Shown piece by piece: positions 25,218-34,152 of a DNA stretch of 34,447 bases. Source of the DNA: an uncultured Bacilli bacterium (lineage in GTDB: Bacteria; Bacillota_I; Bacilli_A; RF39; UBA660); the NCBI GenBank assembly GCA_934102055.1, contig CAKOSE010000010.1, positions 1 through 34,447 on the forward strand, written 5' to 3'. The translations under genes were made by a program, and so were the position numbers. The notes below the pieces were generated by a model. It was not told the DNA's origin. It worked only from the letters and a program-made list of their open reading frames with translations, and searched no databases. The stretch's first letter is position 1; the number at the start of each line of letters is the position of its first letter.

Positions 25218-25919
25218 TTAATTAACCTCTATTTTATTTTTTACTCCATTTTTAAATATGTAATATGGGGAATTCCCTAGTACTTTTATATTATTATCAT
25301 CTATAAAAATGGTATCTTCTTCTGGTATGGCTATAACTTCTTCATTGTTTTTGGAATAATTTAATAAAAATTTGGTATATCTTTCGGTTAATTGTTTGTT
25401 TTCTTCTTTACTTAATTTAGTTTTATAATTGGTATAATGAACAAATATTGATTTGTCTTTTAAAATATTAAAGCCTGCTGCGTCCTTTAACATTACATTA
25501 TTTTCATCCATTATTTCTATGACATTTATGTCTTTACTAAAGATAACTGTTCCTGCTGAACTACCGAAGATAATTCCATCACTATTAATATATTTTTTTA
25601 GTTTTTCGAAAGCTTTACTGTTTTTTAATCCTTTTAGTAATTTAAATGTGTTACCTCCACCGATAAATATCATTGAATAATTATTGTAATCTTTTTCTGA
25701 TAATTCTTTAAATGTCTTTACCATTTCAATATTTGGTATATCTATAATAGAAATTTCATTTTTAATCCATTTATAGCATTCATCATATGGATGTTTTGTT
25801 TCGTCCATTGCAAGTGGAACATATAATACTGGTTTGGTATGATTTATTATTTTATTTATTTCTTTATATGTTTCTTGTGTTTTGGTTCCACTGCCTCCAC
25901 CATTTAGGAATATTTTCAT
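25218..25919 (-). CDS. Peptidase E-like protein (S51 family)
   Basis: 233 aa, full PepE length. Signatures: FIGGGNTFKLLKGL (about residues 85-98), nucleophile S121 in GSSAGTVI, and H161 in FVHYTNY as candidate base. Clearly an S51 member, probably a serine dipeptidase or amidase acting in the cytosol. Last gene of the minus-strand operon, followed by a strong terminator. AAGGAGTG precedes the ATG. It is not close in sequence to the other two S51 proteins in the window. Confidence 0.85.
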   Translation of the reverse strand: MKIFLNGGGSGTKTQETYKEINKIINHTKPVLYVPLAMDETKHPYDECYKWIKNEISIIDIPNIEMVKTFKELSEKDYNNYSMIFIGGGNTFKLLKGLKNSKAFEKLKKYINSDGIIFGSSAGTVIFSKDINVIEIMDENNVMLKDAAGFNILKDKSIFVHYTNYKTKLSKEENKQLTERYTKFLLNYSKNNEEVIAIPEEDTIFIDDNNIKVLGNSPYYIFKNGVKNKIEVN

Positions 25920-25944
25920 TTTTGATTCACTCCTTTTTACTAAT

Positions 25945-26056
25945 TTATTTTGATATTAGAAACTTTGCACATTCATCGTATATAACAAGGGCCCTTTTAA
26001 AATGTTTTTCCAGTTTTATTTTTGTTTTTATCATATAAATCTCTTTTTTCTGACAT
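25945..26056 (-). pseudogene. Remnant of a Nudix hydrolase gene
   Basis: An ATG with GGAGAA upstream starts MSEKRDLYDKNKNKTGKTF and hits TAA. In the next frame the sequence continues KRALVIYDECAKFLISK and stops. Both pieces match the beginning of IPP-isomerase-type Nudix proteins (EKRDLYDKN...TGKT, then VVVIFI...FLIQKR), with the middle shortened and the whole Nudix box missing. It is thus a frameshifted, truncated leftover within the operon, between the MBL gene and the last S51 gene. Confidence 0.65.
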
Positions 26057-26105
26057 GAAATTCTCCTTTGCTCTATTATAGAATATTAGAAATATAAAAT
26101 ACATA

Positions 26106-26822
26106 TTATACGTTTAAAGTATTTTTCACTTCTTTTGCTGCTTGATAAATTAACTCTGTACCATTCGCTAAACATATTTTGCCATGCCCAGATAAAACCA
26201 TATCTGTTTTATATTTTGTTAACTTTATTATACTATTAACAATTGCTTTTTTATTAAATGTCGGATCTCCTTCCCATCCAAATAAAAATTTATTTAAAAA
26301 AGTACCGTCTGGTTCTAGGGTATCTCCTGTAAATAAAACAAACTTATCATCGATTTTTGTTCTAATGGCCATTCCTCCGCTAGTATGCCCTGGTATCATA
26401 ATAAGTTCAAATTTAATACCATTAATAACCATTTCTTGATCAACAGATATTTCTATATCAGGAATAAATGGTGGGAACGATTGTTCTCTATCATCTAATG
26501 TTCCCTTTGGACCACCTTGTTTACAATAATTTGCATCACCTGTTCCTACTATTATCTTTGCACCAGCCTCTTGCAATTCTTTAGCTCCGCCACAATGATC
26601 ATGATGCCCATGTGAAAGAATAACATGGGTTATTCGTGAGTTAATATTGAATTTTTTTAGTGTTTTTCTTATCATAGCCGGACCACTTACAGCCTCTCCA
26701 CAATCTATTAATATTAATCCTTGATCCGTATTTATACCATATACTTCCCCTAATGTACTCTTATTATTTACTGCCGAAAAGCAGCTACCACTTAAATAAA
26801 ATAAATTATTTGATATTATCAA
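26106..26822 (-). CDS. Metallo-beta-lactamase-fold hydrolase
   Basis: 238 aa. The di-metal motif HxHxDH is SHGHHDH (H71, H73, D75, H76); further ligands are in IPGHTSGG (about 143-150), FTGDTLEPD and a late SGHGK. The enzyme is expected to be a cytosolic hydrolase (thioester, lactone, phosphodiester or similar), substrate unknown. The start codon is TTG, directly after an in-frame TAA, with GAGGAGG nine nt upstream; no ATG is nearby. It is in the operon between two S51 genes, 32 nt after the preceding stop. Confidence 0.88.
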   Translation of the reverse strand: MIISNNLFYLSGSCFSAVNNKSTLGEVYGINTDQGLILIDCGEAVSGPAMIRKTLKKFNINSRITHVILSHGHHDHCGGAKELQEAGAKIIVGTGDANYCKQGGPKGTLDDREQSFPPFIPDIEISVDQEMVINGIKFELIMIPGHTSGGMAIRTKIDDKFVLFTGDTLEPDGTFLNKFLFGWEGDPTFNKKAIVNSIIKLTKYKTDMVLSGHGKICLANGTELIYQAAKEVKNTLNV

Positions 26823-26854
26823 TTAAATCAGCCTCCTCAAAATAAATTGTTTAA

Positions 26855-27559
26855 TTAATATAACTCTACTATTTCATTATCTTGTGAAATAAGGTCAATT
26901 TTTTCTTTATGGATTCTATAACATTTCCCATAAATTTTATTATTAAATATATATGATTTATCAGGAAGTCCGTAAATAATTCTATTATTTGATTCTTTTA
27001 CTATTGCATTCATCTGGATTTTATTAGAATTATTAAAATCAAAATGTGGTTCAACATTAATTGTAGTCAAATCAAGTCCGTCTAATATAGTAGGATTAGT
27101 TAAATTTTCTCTTTTTTCTGGACTATTAAATACCTTCTTGGCACTATTTATTGAACCGGCACTTATACCAACAATACATGCATCTGTTTTTTTTATATAC
27201 TTTTTAAGATTTATTTTCTTAAAAAATATATTTTGTTGGAGTGTATTACCACCACTAAGAAAAATAAGTGAGCTGTTTTTAAGAACTTCACTAACATCAT
27301 CTTTGTTACGATTATCAAGAACAACATTTTCCTTGAAGTAAATTTTAGATAGAGCCAAAGCTTTTATATCTAAATTGAGATACTCATCATTCTTTTTATA
27401 ATTATTAGGATCACTTGCAATAATAACAAATTTATTGTAATTTTTTATGCTTTTTTTCATATTTTTTAAAAAATTATTATTTTCAAAAAAATTTACTGAC
27501 ACATTTTTCCCATTTTCTTTTTTTATTCCACCAATATTGCTAGTTAAAAATAATTCCAT
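26855..27559 (-). CDS. Divergent peptidase E-like protein (S51 family)
   Basis: 234 aa. FLSGGNTLQQN (about residues 100-110), the nucleophile elbow GISAGSIN with S133, and H172 in VEPHFDF give a complete S51 Ser-His pair. It is diverged from the other two S51 proteins here. Likely a cytosolic peptidase or amidase. It follows the AlaRS-like gene by 35 nt with AAGGAGG before the ATG. In this operon it may process an aminoacyl or peptidyl product; that is inference. Confidence 0.8.
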   Translation of the reverse strand: MELFLTSNIGGIKKENGKNVSVNFFENNNFLKNMKKSIKNYNKFVIIASDPNNYKKNDEYLNLDIKALALSKIYFKENVVLDNRNKDDVSEVLKNSSLIFLSGGNTLQQNIFFKKINLKKYIKKTDACIVGISAGSINSAKKVFNSPEKRENLTNPTILDGLDLTTINVEPHFDFNNSNKIQMNAIVKESNNRIIYGLPDKSYIFNNKIYGKCYRIHKEKIDLISQDNEIVELY

Positions 27560-27594
27560 TTTATCCTCCTTTTTATTTTTTGTTATACAATGAT

Positions 27595-28599
27595 TTATTT
27601 TCTAACTCTATATTTTCTTTGTAAAGCTAAGACTTTATGATATTCATCTTTTTTTTGTTCAAAATTAGAATGGTATTCGGCGTTTAAATAATCTACAATT
27701 AAGTTAATTACATCTTCATCTGTATATTGTAATCTTTCATTCCAATAATCTAATACACGCAAATACTGTCTAAACTTAATTCTTAGATGTTTAGATTTGT
27801 TATTAGTAATATCTTCTTTTAATAAAGTTGCTACAGCTACTAATGAATCTGAAAACTTTTCTTTCATGATAGAATCTATATCAATAAAATCTGCTATTCT
27901 TGAACTCGATATTGTTGAATTTGTACCAAATTCGCACATTGACAAAGCTAGATTACTAATTCCCATATCTACGGCCAACTTTTTTTCATTTTTCTCCATT
28001 ACAACAAAAGCAGCAAAATTTAAAAACTCATCTGTATCCTTCTTTTTTATACCTATATTAAAATCTCTTCCAAAAATATTTTTTTCATCCATACCATACT
28101 TATGTCTATAATGCTCAATATTTGACTGATCTACTAAACGAATTATTTTTTTATTTATACTTTCAATTACTTTTATTAAATCCTCATCTGTAGCACTTAT
28201 CTTAACACAAAGATTTTCAGGAGAAATATCTAAATATTTCTCATCAGTTAAATAATCGAAAGTATCTTTAACAGTTTTTTCTAGATCTGGTTTTGCTATT
28301 ATTCCCATTCCTCTATAATAACAACCAAATTTTTGTGGTATATTTGTTTGCAAATACTTAAACGATTTAAATTTCATACATTCTTGAACAATATACCTTC
28401 CCACTTCACCATAATTTTCAGACTCTAAGTATTTTTTTAGTGGTGAAATGTTTGAACCAATAAAATCAACTGTTGGATCAATTTTTGAAGTAACATTAAC
28501 TGCTGGTTCTTCAATGTATCCCTTATTACTAAAACAGTCTTTAAATTTTTTTTCAACAAAATCTAAATATTCACTTTTGCTAAGATTTTTATTTTCCAT
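27595..28599 (-). CDS. AlaRS-like class II aminoacyl-tRNA synthetase paralogue (catalytic domain only)
   Basis: 334 aa, no tRNA-editing or C-Ala domain. The N-terminal half can be matched to the alanyl-tRNA synthetase core. DPTVDFIGSNISPLKKYL (41-58) matches motif 1 DPTLLFTNAGM..FK. GRYIVQECMKFKSF (67-80) matches the RAVTSQKCIR block. DTFDYLTDEKYLDISPENLC (112-131) matches the AWEFLT..LGIPKDKLYVTVY block. AVDMGISNLALSM (209-221) sits at motif 3 (VDTGMGLER), without the ATP-binding Arg. The protein may activate or transfer an amino acid without charging tRNA, or be regulatory. Its start overlaps the preceding radical SAM gene by 11 bases. Confidence 0.55.
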   Translation of the reverse strand: MENKNLSKSEYLDFVEKKFKDCFSNKGYIEEPAVNVTSKIDPTVDFIGSNISPLKKYLESENYGEVGRYIVQECMKFKSFKYLQTNIPQKFGCYYRGMGIIAKPDLEKTVKDTFDYLTDEKYLDISPENLCVKISATDEDLIKVIESINKKIIRLVDQSNIEHYRHKYGMDEKNIFGRDFNIGIKKKDTDEFLNFAAFVVMEKNEKKLAVDMGISNLALSMCEFGTNSTISSSRIADFIDIDSIMKEKFSDSLVAVATLLKEDITNNKSKHLRIKFRQYLRVLDYWNERLQYTDEDVINLIVDYLNAEYHSNFEQKKDEYHKVLALQRKYRVRK

Positions 28600-30451
28600 T
28601 TACATTGTCATTCCTTTTTTTATCGTTAGACATTTTTAATAGTTCTCCTAAGTAATGGCTAATATCAGATTCGGTTACGTTATTATTAATACTCCCTTTA
28701 TACGAATCAAGTTTCAAAAAACTGTCAATTTCTGTTCCTAGTTGTTTAACAGCTTCTCGATACATTTGTGTATCAAATCTAGGGATACATATCAATATGC
28801 TTTTTGTAAGATTTATTTTATATTTCTTTATTAACTTAACTGTTTTATCCATTGAATCTTTAGTATCTCCCATCATACCAAGCATAAAAAAGCCATTATA
28901 ATTAAGGGAATTTTTTTTAATTGCATCTATCGCTTTCAGTAATTGCTCATTGGAATAATTTTTGTTATTAATTTTACGAACATTTTCATCAAAGCTTTCA
29001 ATTCCTAACCAAATCAATTGACAACCTGCTTCTTTCATAATAGCAAGAGTATCATAATCTATTGAGTTTACACAAATCTGACATTGCCATTTTATTTTAA
29101 TGTCAGACTTTATCATTTCTTTACATAAATTTTGTGCATAATTTTTATCAAGTATAAAATTCTGATCTAAAAAGAAAATTTCTGTTATTCCACGTTTTTG
29201 TATTTCTTTTAATTCGGCAATTACTGATTCTATTCTTCTAAATCTGACACTTTTGCCAAAAAAATTATAACAAAAAGCACAATTAAATGGGCATCCTCTG
29301 CTTGCTTGAACGACGCTCCAGTTCAATTTTCTTACTGGCATATTATTATGATACCTATAACCAAAGTAACAATCCAAATGAATCAAATCATAATTAGGTA
29401 TGTATTTACACCATTCATTCGGATGTTGTTCACTCAAAACTTCTCTTGTTTTAACTAATTTTTCATTATTTTTATAAATAATATTGGGAAGATTTTCAAT
29501 CGGGGAATTTTGTTCCATATTTCTAACTATGTTAGCAAGTTGGATGTCAAATTCACCTTTTAATATGTAATCAGGATTACAATCATTAAAAACTATATCT
29601 GGTCTTACAGTTCCGTGGCCTCCACATATAATAATAGTTCTATTATTTAATTTATTTTTAATAGTTTTCACATATTTTGTAAATATAACATAACGATAGT
29701 CAACGAAATAATTATGTACTTGATCAACAGTAGAAGAACAAATGACTATTCCTTTTTTGTAATCGCTAATAATATCAATCAAATCATTTAGTGAATAATT
29801 ATAAATTCTGTTATCAAGGATATCAACATCTATGGAAAATTTATTTTTCAAATAAGTTGCACAATTCATTAAAGCTAAAGGGGGTTGAACAAAAGTTGTA
29901 CCATTTAAAAATTCTGGTATTAAAAATAAATATTTTCCTTTTTTATGAAAATTTTTACTCATGTCATTGTTTAAACTTGTAATTGCATCATTTAAATATT
30001 TTGGTGCTTTTTTGGTAATTTCTTCAATCTTTTTTTTACTTATATCAAGCTGTTTTGGACTATATACACGATACGTGTTTTTTATGAAATACAATATAGC
30101 AATAAGTTTTCTAGGCTTCATATCATTTATCGAAAAGACAGCTTCAAACATTTCATTTTGTAAGGCTTTTTCAGTATATTTATAAATTATAGACGATAAT
30201 TCAATGATTTGTGCTGTGAAATTTGATTGGTTTTTAATACAACTAACAATCTTTTTAATATATTCTGTTTTTTGTGTTAGGTTTGCTTGTTTTAAAAAAT
30301 ATGTGCGCAAAATAAGAAGTAAATCAATTTTTTCAGGTTCACTAAATTCATCAAATTTTTTTATAATTTCATCATAAATATCTTTTTGTTCATTGATGTT
30401 ATAGGTATTTATTTTTTTTGCTTTCAATAATAATTCTTCTTTCTTCACCAT
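28589..30451 (-). CDS. Cobalamin-binding-type radical SAM enzyme
   Basis: 620 aa. An extra helical N-terminal domain (about 1-165) precedes a Rossmann-like B12-binding domain (about 172-320, with TTFVQPPLALMNCATYL and IICGGHGTVRPD). The radical SAM domain follows, with C387-x3-C391-x2-C394 in ASRGCPFNCAFCYNF, then ITEIFFLDQNF and QLIWLGIESFDENVRK. The DxHxxG motif is absent, as in most BchE-like members, where cobalamin binds base-off without His. Typical chemistry is methylation of unactivated carbon or phosphorus, or ring formation. Substrate unknown. AGGAGA lies before the ATG. It overlaps the next gene, indicating coupling. Confidence 0.88.
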   Translation of the reverse strand: MVKKEELLLKAKKINTYNINEQKDIYDEIIKKFDEFSEPEKIDLLLILRTYFLKQANLTQKTEYIKKIVSCIKNQSNFTAQIIELSSIIYKYTEKALQNEMFEAVFSINDMKPRKLIAILYFIKNTYRVYSPKQLDISKKKIEEITKKAPKYLNDAITSLNNDMSKNFHKKGKYLFLIPEFLNGTTFVQPPLALMNCATYLKNKFSIDVDILDNRIYNYSLNDLIDIISDYKKGIVICSSTVDQVHNYFVDYRYVIFTKYVKTIKNKLNNRTIIICGGHGTVRPDIVFNDCNPDYILKGEFDIQLANIVRNMEQNSPIENLPNIIYKNNEKLVKTREVLSEQHPNEWCKYIPNYDLIHLDCYFGYRYHNNMPVRKLNWSVVQASRGCPFNCAFCYNFFGKSVRFRRIESVIAELKEIQKRGITEIFFLDQNFILDKNYAQNLCKEMIKSDIKIKWQCQICVNSIDYDTLAIMKEAGCQLIWLGIESFDENVRKINNKNYSNEQLLKAIDAIKKNSLNYNGFFMLGMMGDTKDSMDKTVKLIKKYKINLTKSILICIPRFDTQMYREAVKQLGTEIDSFLKLDSYKGSINNNVTESDISHYLGELLKMSNDKKRNDNVNGK

Positions 30452-30467
30452 TCATATCTCCTATATA

Positions 30468-32636
30468 TTATTTTTTAAAATCAGTTTCACTGATTTTGCT
30501 CTCAACTATTTTAAACTTTTTTTTATCATATATTATTTTGCAATAATCTATATCAACGTATTTTTTGCCATCAATCACTGATTTTAAATTACTCATTGTT
30601 GCTCCATGAGTAATTATTGCAATTTTTTTATAAGGGGTATTTATTAAATACTTTTCTAGAAAATATATTATTCTTCTTCTAACTTGATTAATACTTTCCC
30701 CGCCAGTTACAACTTTATTATAATTTATAATTGCTTCTTTCCCTTCGGGATGATTTAAAAAATCAGAAAGTGGTTTGCCTTGAAAGATTCCTACATTCCA
30801 TGCTCTTAATTCTTTATGAAAAGATACCGGTATTTTAAGATCATTATTAGCCAATTCAACCGTTCTTCTTGTCCTAATAAGGTCTGATGAATAGATATAT
30901 TCAATCTCATTTTTCTTTAATGCTATGGCAATTTTGTTAACTTGTTCTATTCCTTTGTTGGTAAACTTCAAAGATTCATCTTCAAAAGTTCCTCTAATTT
31001 TGTTTTCAATATTCCAATTAGTCTCCCCATGTCTAAAAATATAAATTTCTTTCTTATTGTTTTTATTTGAATCTTCTAATTTTTTCATTGGAGATAATCT
31101 ATCTCTTAATCTAAAATCAACGTTTTTATTATCATTAATAAAATCTTCTATTTTGGCTATTTTTTTATCTGGAAAAAACATATTATAATATGCAATAGCT
31201 GTTTGAATATCTTGCTCTGACATTTCAAAGTGTCCTAGCTTAACTAATTCTAAGAAATCTTTATACTTATCCTTGTCTAGTGTTTCACTTAATTCTTGAG
31301 TTAATATTGAATTAGTAGACTTTAAATACAATTCTTTGATAGTACTTTTAGGTGATTTTATCAAATTTTGTACAATTACTGGCATATTTTCTATTAAATT
31401 TTCATTTACAAGCCCTCGCTTGATGTAATCTTGTAATACTCTAATATAAGTATAAAGTCTTATTTTAGCATCGGCAAAAAGAATTGCACTTGCATAATCC
31501 CTAATACCATTAGCTTTCATTAGCGTAACTGTTTTGGGCGATATTTCTGACACAATACTTTCTCTATATTTGGTACCATTATCAATACAGGCTCTTGTTA
31601 TTAAATTTGTCAATGTATGATTTAACGACGTTTCATAATCATCTTCGTAAATATTTAGTTGGTCATCATGAATACTATTTTGCCAAGTACTGATATTGCC
31701 ATTGTATTCTACAATCCAATCTAATCCAAATTCTCCACTGGAGCTATATACACATGATGGAAAATAATTTTGAGATTTATCTAAATCTATATCATATAAT
31801 TTTACCATTTTCATGAATGATTCATTATTATGTAGATTCGGCCTAAATGATGGGTAAAAGATCCTCGATATCCCAATTACTATCTCAAAACCTGAATCAA
31901 GTATTAGTTTTGATTTCCAAGGCATTATTTTGATTATATTTTCATCATCAGATTTATTAGGCTGAGCTTTTTCAATTTTATATTTTCTACCCATTGTTTT
32001 TAAATTATTTTCTAGCGTAGGATCATTTTGAAAGGTTTTTATTTGTAGAGTAAAATTTTTATTGTATCTATATTTAGATTCAAATATCTGAATTAAGTTT
32101 TCTAATGGACGATGTTTTAATTTTATACTATGACATTGACTAACGCTTAATCTAATAGAGATACGTGCTTTCTTTTTTCTTTTTTTTATTGCTTGATTTA
32201 TTTCATCTAAATATTTTTCTGCTTTTTCTTTATTATATGCCCATAGACCTCCAGTAACTAAAATTATTCTATCAGCATTTATTTTTTCAATACTTTTTAA
32301 TAACGCCTCTTTTTCTAGAAATGGTTCTCCACCTCCAGATATTTGTAAATAACCAACATTGGCATTATTGGCAAAATCAATAAATTTATCAACGCCCTTT
32401 GAAGTAAATTGATTTTTAATATTCTTTTTACTGGCAGAAGATAATGCTTTAAAGCAGCAAAAAGGGCAACCAACATCACATACTGATGTAAACATAACTA
32501 ATACTAATGATTTACCTGTATATTTTTTCCTATCATATTTCAATAAGCCTTCTTGTTTATTAATTGAATCTATATACATTTCTGGATAATTGAACACATT
32601 TTCCAAATCACAATCAAATTTTTTTATTTCTTTCAT
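30468..32636 (-). CDS. Radical SAM-histidine phosphatase fusion protein
   Basis: 722 aa, three parts. The radical SAM domain (about 40-320) has C53-x3-C57-x2-C60 in CDVGCPFC and GGGEP at 101-105. A central ~200-residue helical region (about 330-525) is unrecognised. The phosphoglycerate-mutase-like domain (about 529-715) has the phospho-histidine motif RHGE at 535-538 (H536), SSDLIRTRRT (584-592), acid-base ELRAWNVGIFQG and a second His in ITHGAT (H677). Both catalytic centres look intact. A fusion of these two enzymes in one chain suggests that a radical product is dephosphorylated, or a phosphate ester is the substrate. No frameshift or internal start supports two genes. Nine nt separate it from the Rel-like gene. 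Confidence 0.9.
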   Translation of the reverse strand: MKEIKKFDCDLENVFNYPEMYIDSINKQEGLLKYDRKKYTGKSLVLVMFTSVCDVGCPFCCFKALSSASKKNIKNQFTSKGVDKFIDFANNANVGYLQISGGGEPFLEKEALLKSIEKINADRIILVTGGLWAYNKEKAEKYLDEINQAIKKRKKKARISIRLSVSQCHSIKLKHRPLENLIQIFESKYRYNKNFTLQIKTFQNDPTLENNLKTMGRKYKIEKAQPNKSDDENIIKIMPWKSKLILDSGFEIVIGISRIFYPSFRPNLHNNESFMKMVKLYDIDLDKSQNYFPSCVYSSSGEFGLDWIVEYNGNISTWQNSIHDDQLNIYEDDYETSLNHTLTNLITRACIDNGTKYRESIVSEISPKTVTLMKANGIRDYASAILFADAKIRLYTYIRVLQDYIKRGLVNENLIENMPVIVQNLIKSPKSTIKELYLKSTNSILTQELSETLDKDKYKDFLELVKLGHFEMSEQDIQTAIAYYNMFFPDKKIAKIEDFINDNKNVDFRLRDRLSPMKKLEDSNKNNKKEIYIFRHGETNWNIENKIRGTFEDESLKFTNKGIEQVNKIAIALKKNEIEYIYSSDLIRTRRTVELANNDLKIPVSFHKELRAWNVGIFQGKPLSDFLNHPEGKEAIINYNKVVTGGESINQVRRRIIYFLEKYLINTPYKKIAIITHGATMSNLKSVIDGKKYVDIDYCKIIYDKKKFKIVESKISETDFKK

Positions 32637-32644
32637 TTTCTTAC

Positions 32645-34084
32645 CTACTTTCTATTAAACTCTTTTATTTTTCTTTTTGCCCTGGTTGTTTTTACTTTAT
32701 TCAACCATTCTTCTCTTGGTCCAAATGATAAATCATCTGTTATGATTCTGACTCTATCTTTATTCTGTAAGATATAATCAATTGGCTCATATTCGCCATT
32801 TATAAAAACTCCTACCATTGTATTTCCAATATCTGTATGTATTTTATAAGCAAAATCTATTGGTGTAGAACCTTTTGGTAATTCTATGATATCTCCTTTT
32901 GTTGTATATACGTATATTCTATCTGCAAACAATTCATTTTTAACTTGAGTAACAAATTCTATATTGTCTCCAAACATTGAATTTATTTCAGTAAGAGATT
33001 TGAAAAATTGAAACTTTGCTTTTAAATCTTGTTGCATGGTATCTCGTGCTTCGTTTTTTTGTGTTTCCCAAAATGATGTTAGTCCAAATGATGCTACTTT
33101 ATCCATATCAAAAGTTCTAATTTGTGTCTGAACTAATCTATCTTCAGGGCCAAAAACAGTAGTGTGTAAACTTTTATACATATTTGTTTTTGGATTACAA
33201 ATATAATCTTTAAATTTATTATTTATTGGATGATATTTACTGTGTATTAACCCTAGTATTTTATAACAATTGTCTACTTCATCAACCATTATTTTTAATG
33301 CTAACAAATCATGAATATCAGATAATTTATGTCCTTCATTTAATTTTTTATATATTCCATATATATTTTTGGTTCTTACTTTTATCTCATTTGGTATTTC
33401 TTTATTATTTAGTAATTCTTTAATTTTATATAGCATTTCTTCTAAACATGATTTACTTACTGCTTCTAAATTTTGCTTTTTGTTTTTTATTTGTTTATAC
33501 ATATCTGGTTTAAGATATTGTAATGATAAATCTTCAAGTTCTGACTTTATTCTGTATGCTCCAATGTAATATGCAAGTGGGACAAAAATTTCCATTGTTT
33601 CAAGTGCATTTTCTTTTTGTTTAAATTCAGACTTAAACTGTAACGTCCGCATATTATGAAGTCTATCTGCTAATTTTATAATTATTATCCTAACATCTTC
33701 TGTTATGCCTGTTATTATTTTTCTAGTATTAGCATAATTTTGATCTTTTTTCGATGAGAAATTCATTTTTGAAAGTTTAGTAACTCCATCTATTAAATTA
33801 GCTATATTTTGGTTAAAATCATGTGATATGTCATTTTTTGTTATGTTTGTGTCTTCTATTGTGTCGTGTAAAAGACCTGCACAAACTGTATCGCTATCAG
33901 CATGCATTTCTGCTAGTATATAGGCTACATTTAGGGGATGACTTATATATGGTTCTCCACTCTGTCTAGTTTGCCCAGAATGCGAAATATTTGCATATTC
34001 GTATGCTTCTTTTACTATTGTCACTTGATCTGGACTATATTCTTTTACTTTGTTCAGCAAATCTTGTAATGTAATATTATTCAT
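32645..34084 (-). CDS. Truncated Rel-like protein: HD hydrolase + degenerate synthetase + TGS
   Basis: 479 aa against ~730 for full Rel. The HD (p)ppGpp-hydrolase domain (about 20-150) is complete: R40, H49, H73-D74 in LLHDTIEDT and D140 in LADRLHN. The synthetase domain (about 235-345) keeps YKSLHTTVFGP, but the catalytic Glu of EVQIRT is Gln319 (LVQTQIRT) and the following AExGVAAHW block reads ASFGLTSFW, so synthesis is probably lost. A TGS domain follows (about 388-450). The protein ends there with a basic tail, lacking the helical, zinc-finger and ACT domains. First gene of the operon; AGGAGG precedes the ATG. Hydrolysis of (p)ppGpp or a related nucleotide is likely. Confidence 0.88.
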   Translation of the reverse strand: MNNITLQDLLNKVKEYSPDQVTIVKEAYEYANISHSGQTRQSGEPYISHPLNVAYILAEMHADSDTVCAGLLHDTIEDTNITKNDISHDFNQNIANLIDGVTKLSKMNFSSKKDQNYANTRKIITGITEDVRIIIIKLADRLHNMRTLQFKSEFKQKENALETMEIFVPLAYYIGAYRIKSELEDLSLQYLKPDMYKQIKNKKQNLEAVSKSCLEEMLYKIKELLNNKEIPNEIKVRTKNIYGIYKKLNEGHKLSDIHDLLALKIMVDEVDNCYKILGLIHSKYHPINNKFKDYICNPKTNMYKSLHTTVFGPEDRLVQTQIRTFDMDKVASFGLTSFWETQKNEARDTMQQDLKAKFQFFKSLTEINSMFGDNIEFVTQVKNELFADRIYVYTTKGDIIELPKGSTPIDFAYKIHTDIGNTMVGVFINGEYEPIDYILQNKDRVRIITDDLSFGPREEWLNKVKTTRAKRKIKEFNRK

Positions 34085-34103
34085 TTTTATTCACCTCCTA
34101 ATA

Positions 34104-34152
34104 TAAAAAAAGTGATGTCAACAAATCTAAATAGTAGATTTAATGACGTCAC
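34104..34152 (-). terminator. Attenuator terminator between leader ORF and rel-like gene
   Basis: Minus-strand long hairpin: outer stem GTGACGTCA / TGACATCAC (one G-U), a 2x2 internal loop, inner stem AAATCTA / TAGATTT, 5-nt loop (34112-34152), then TTTTTTTAT, then the AGGAGG of the rel-like gene. The stop codon of the leader ORF is in the inner stem. This arrangement is a classical transcription attenuator. Confidence 0.8.
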
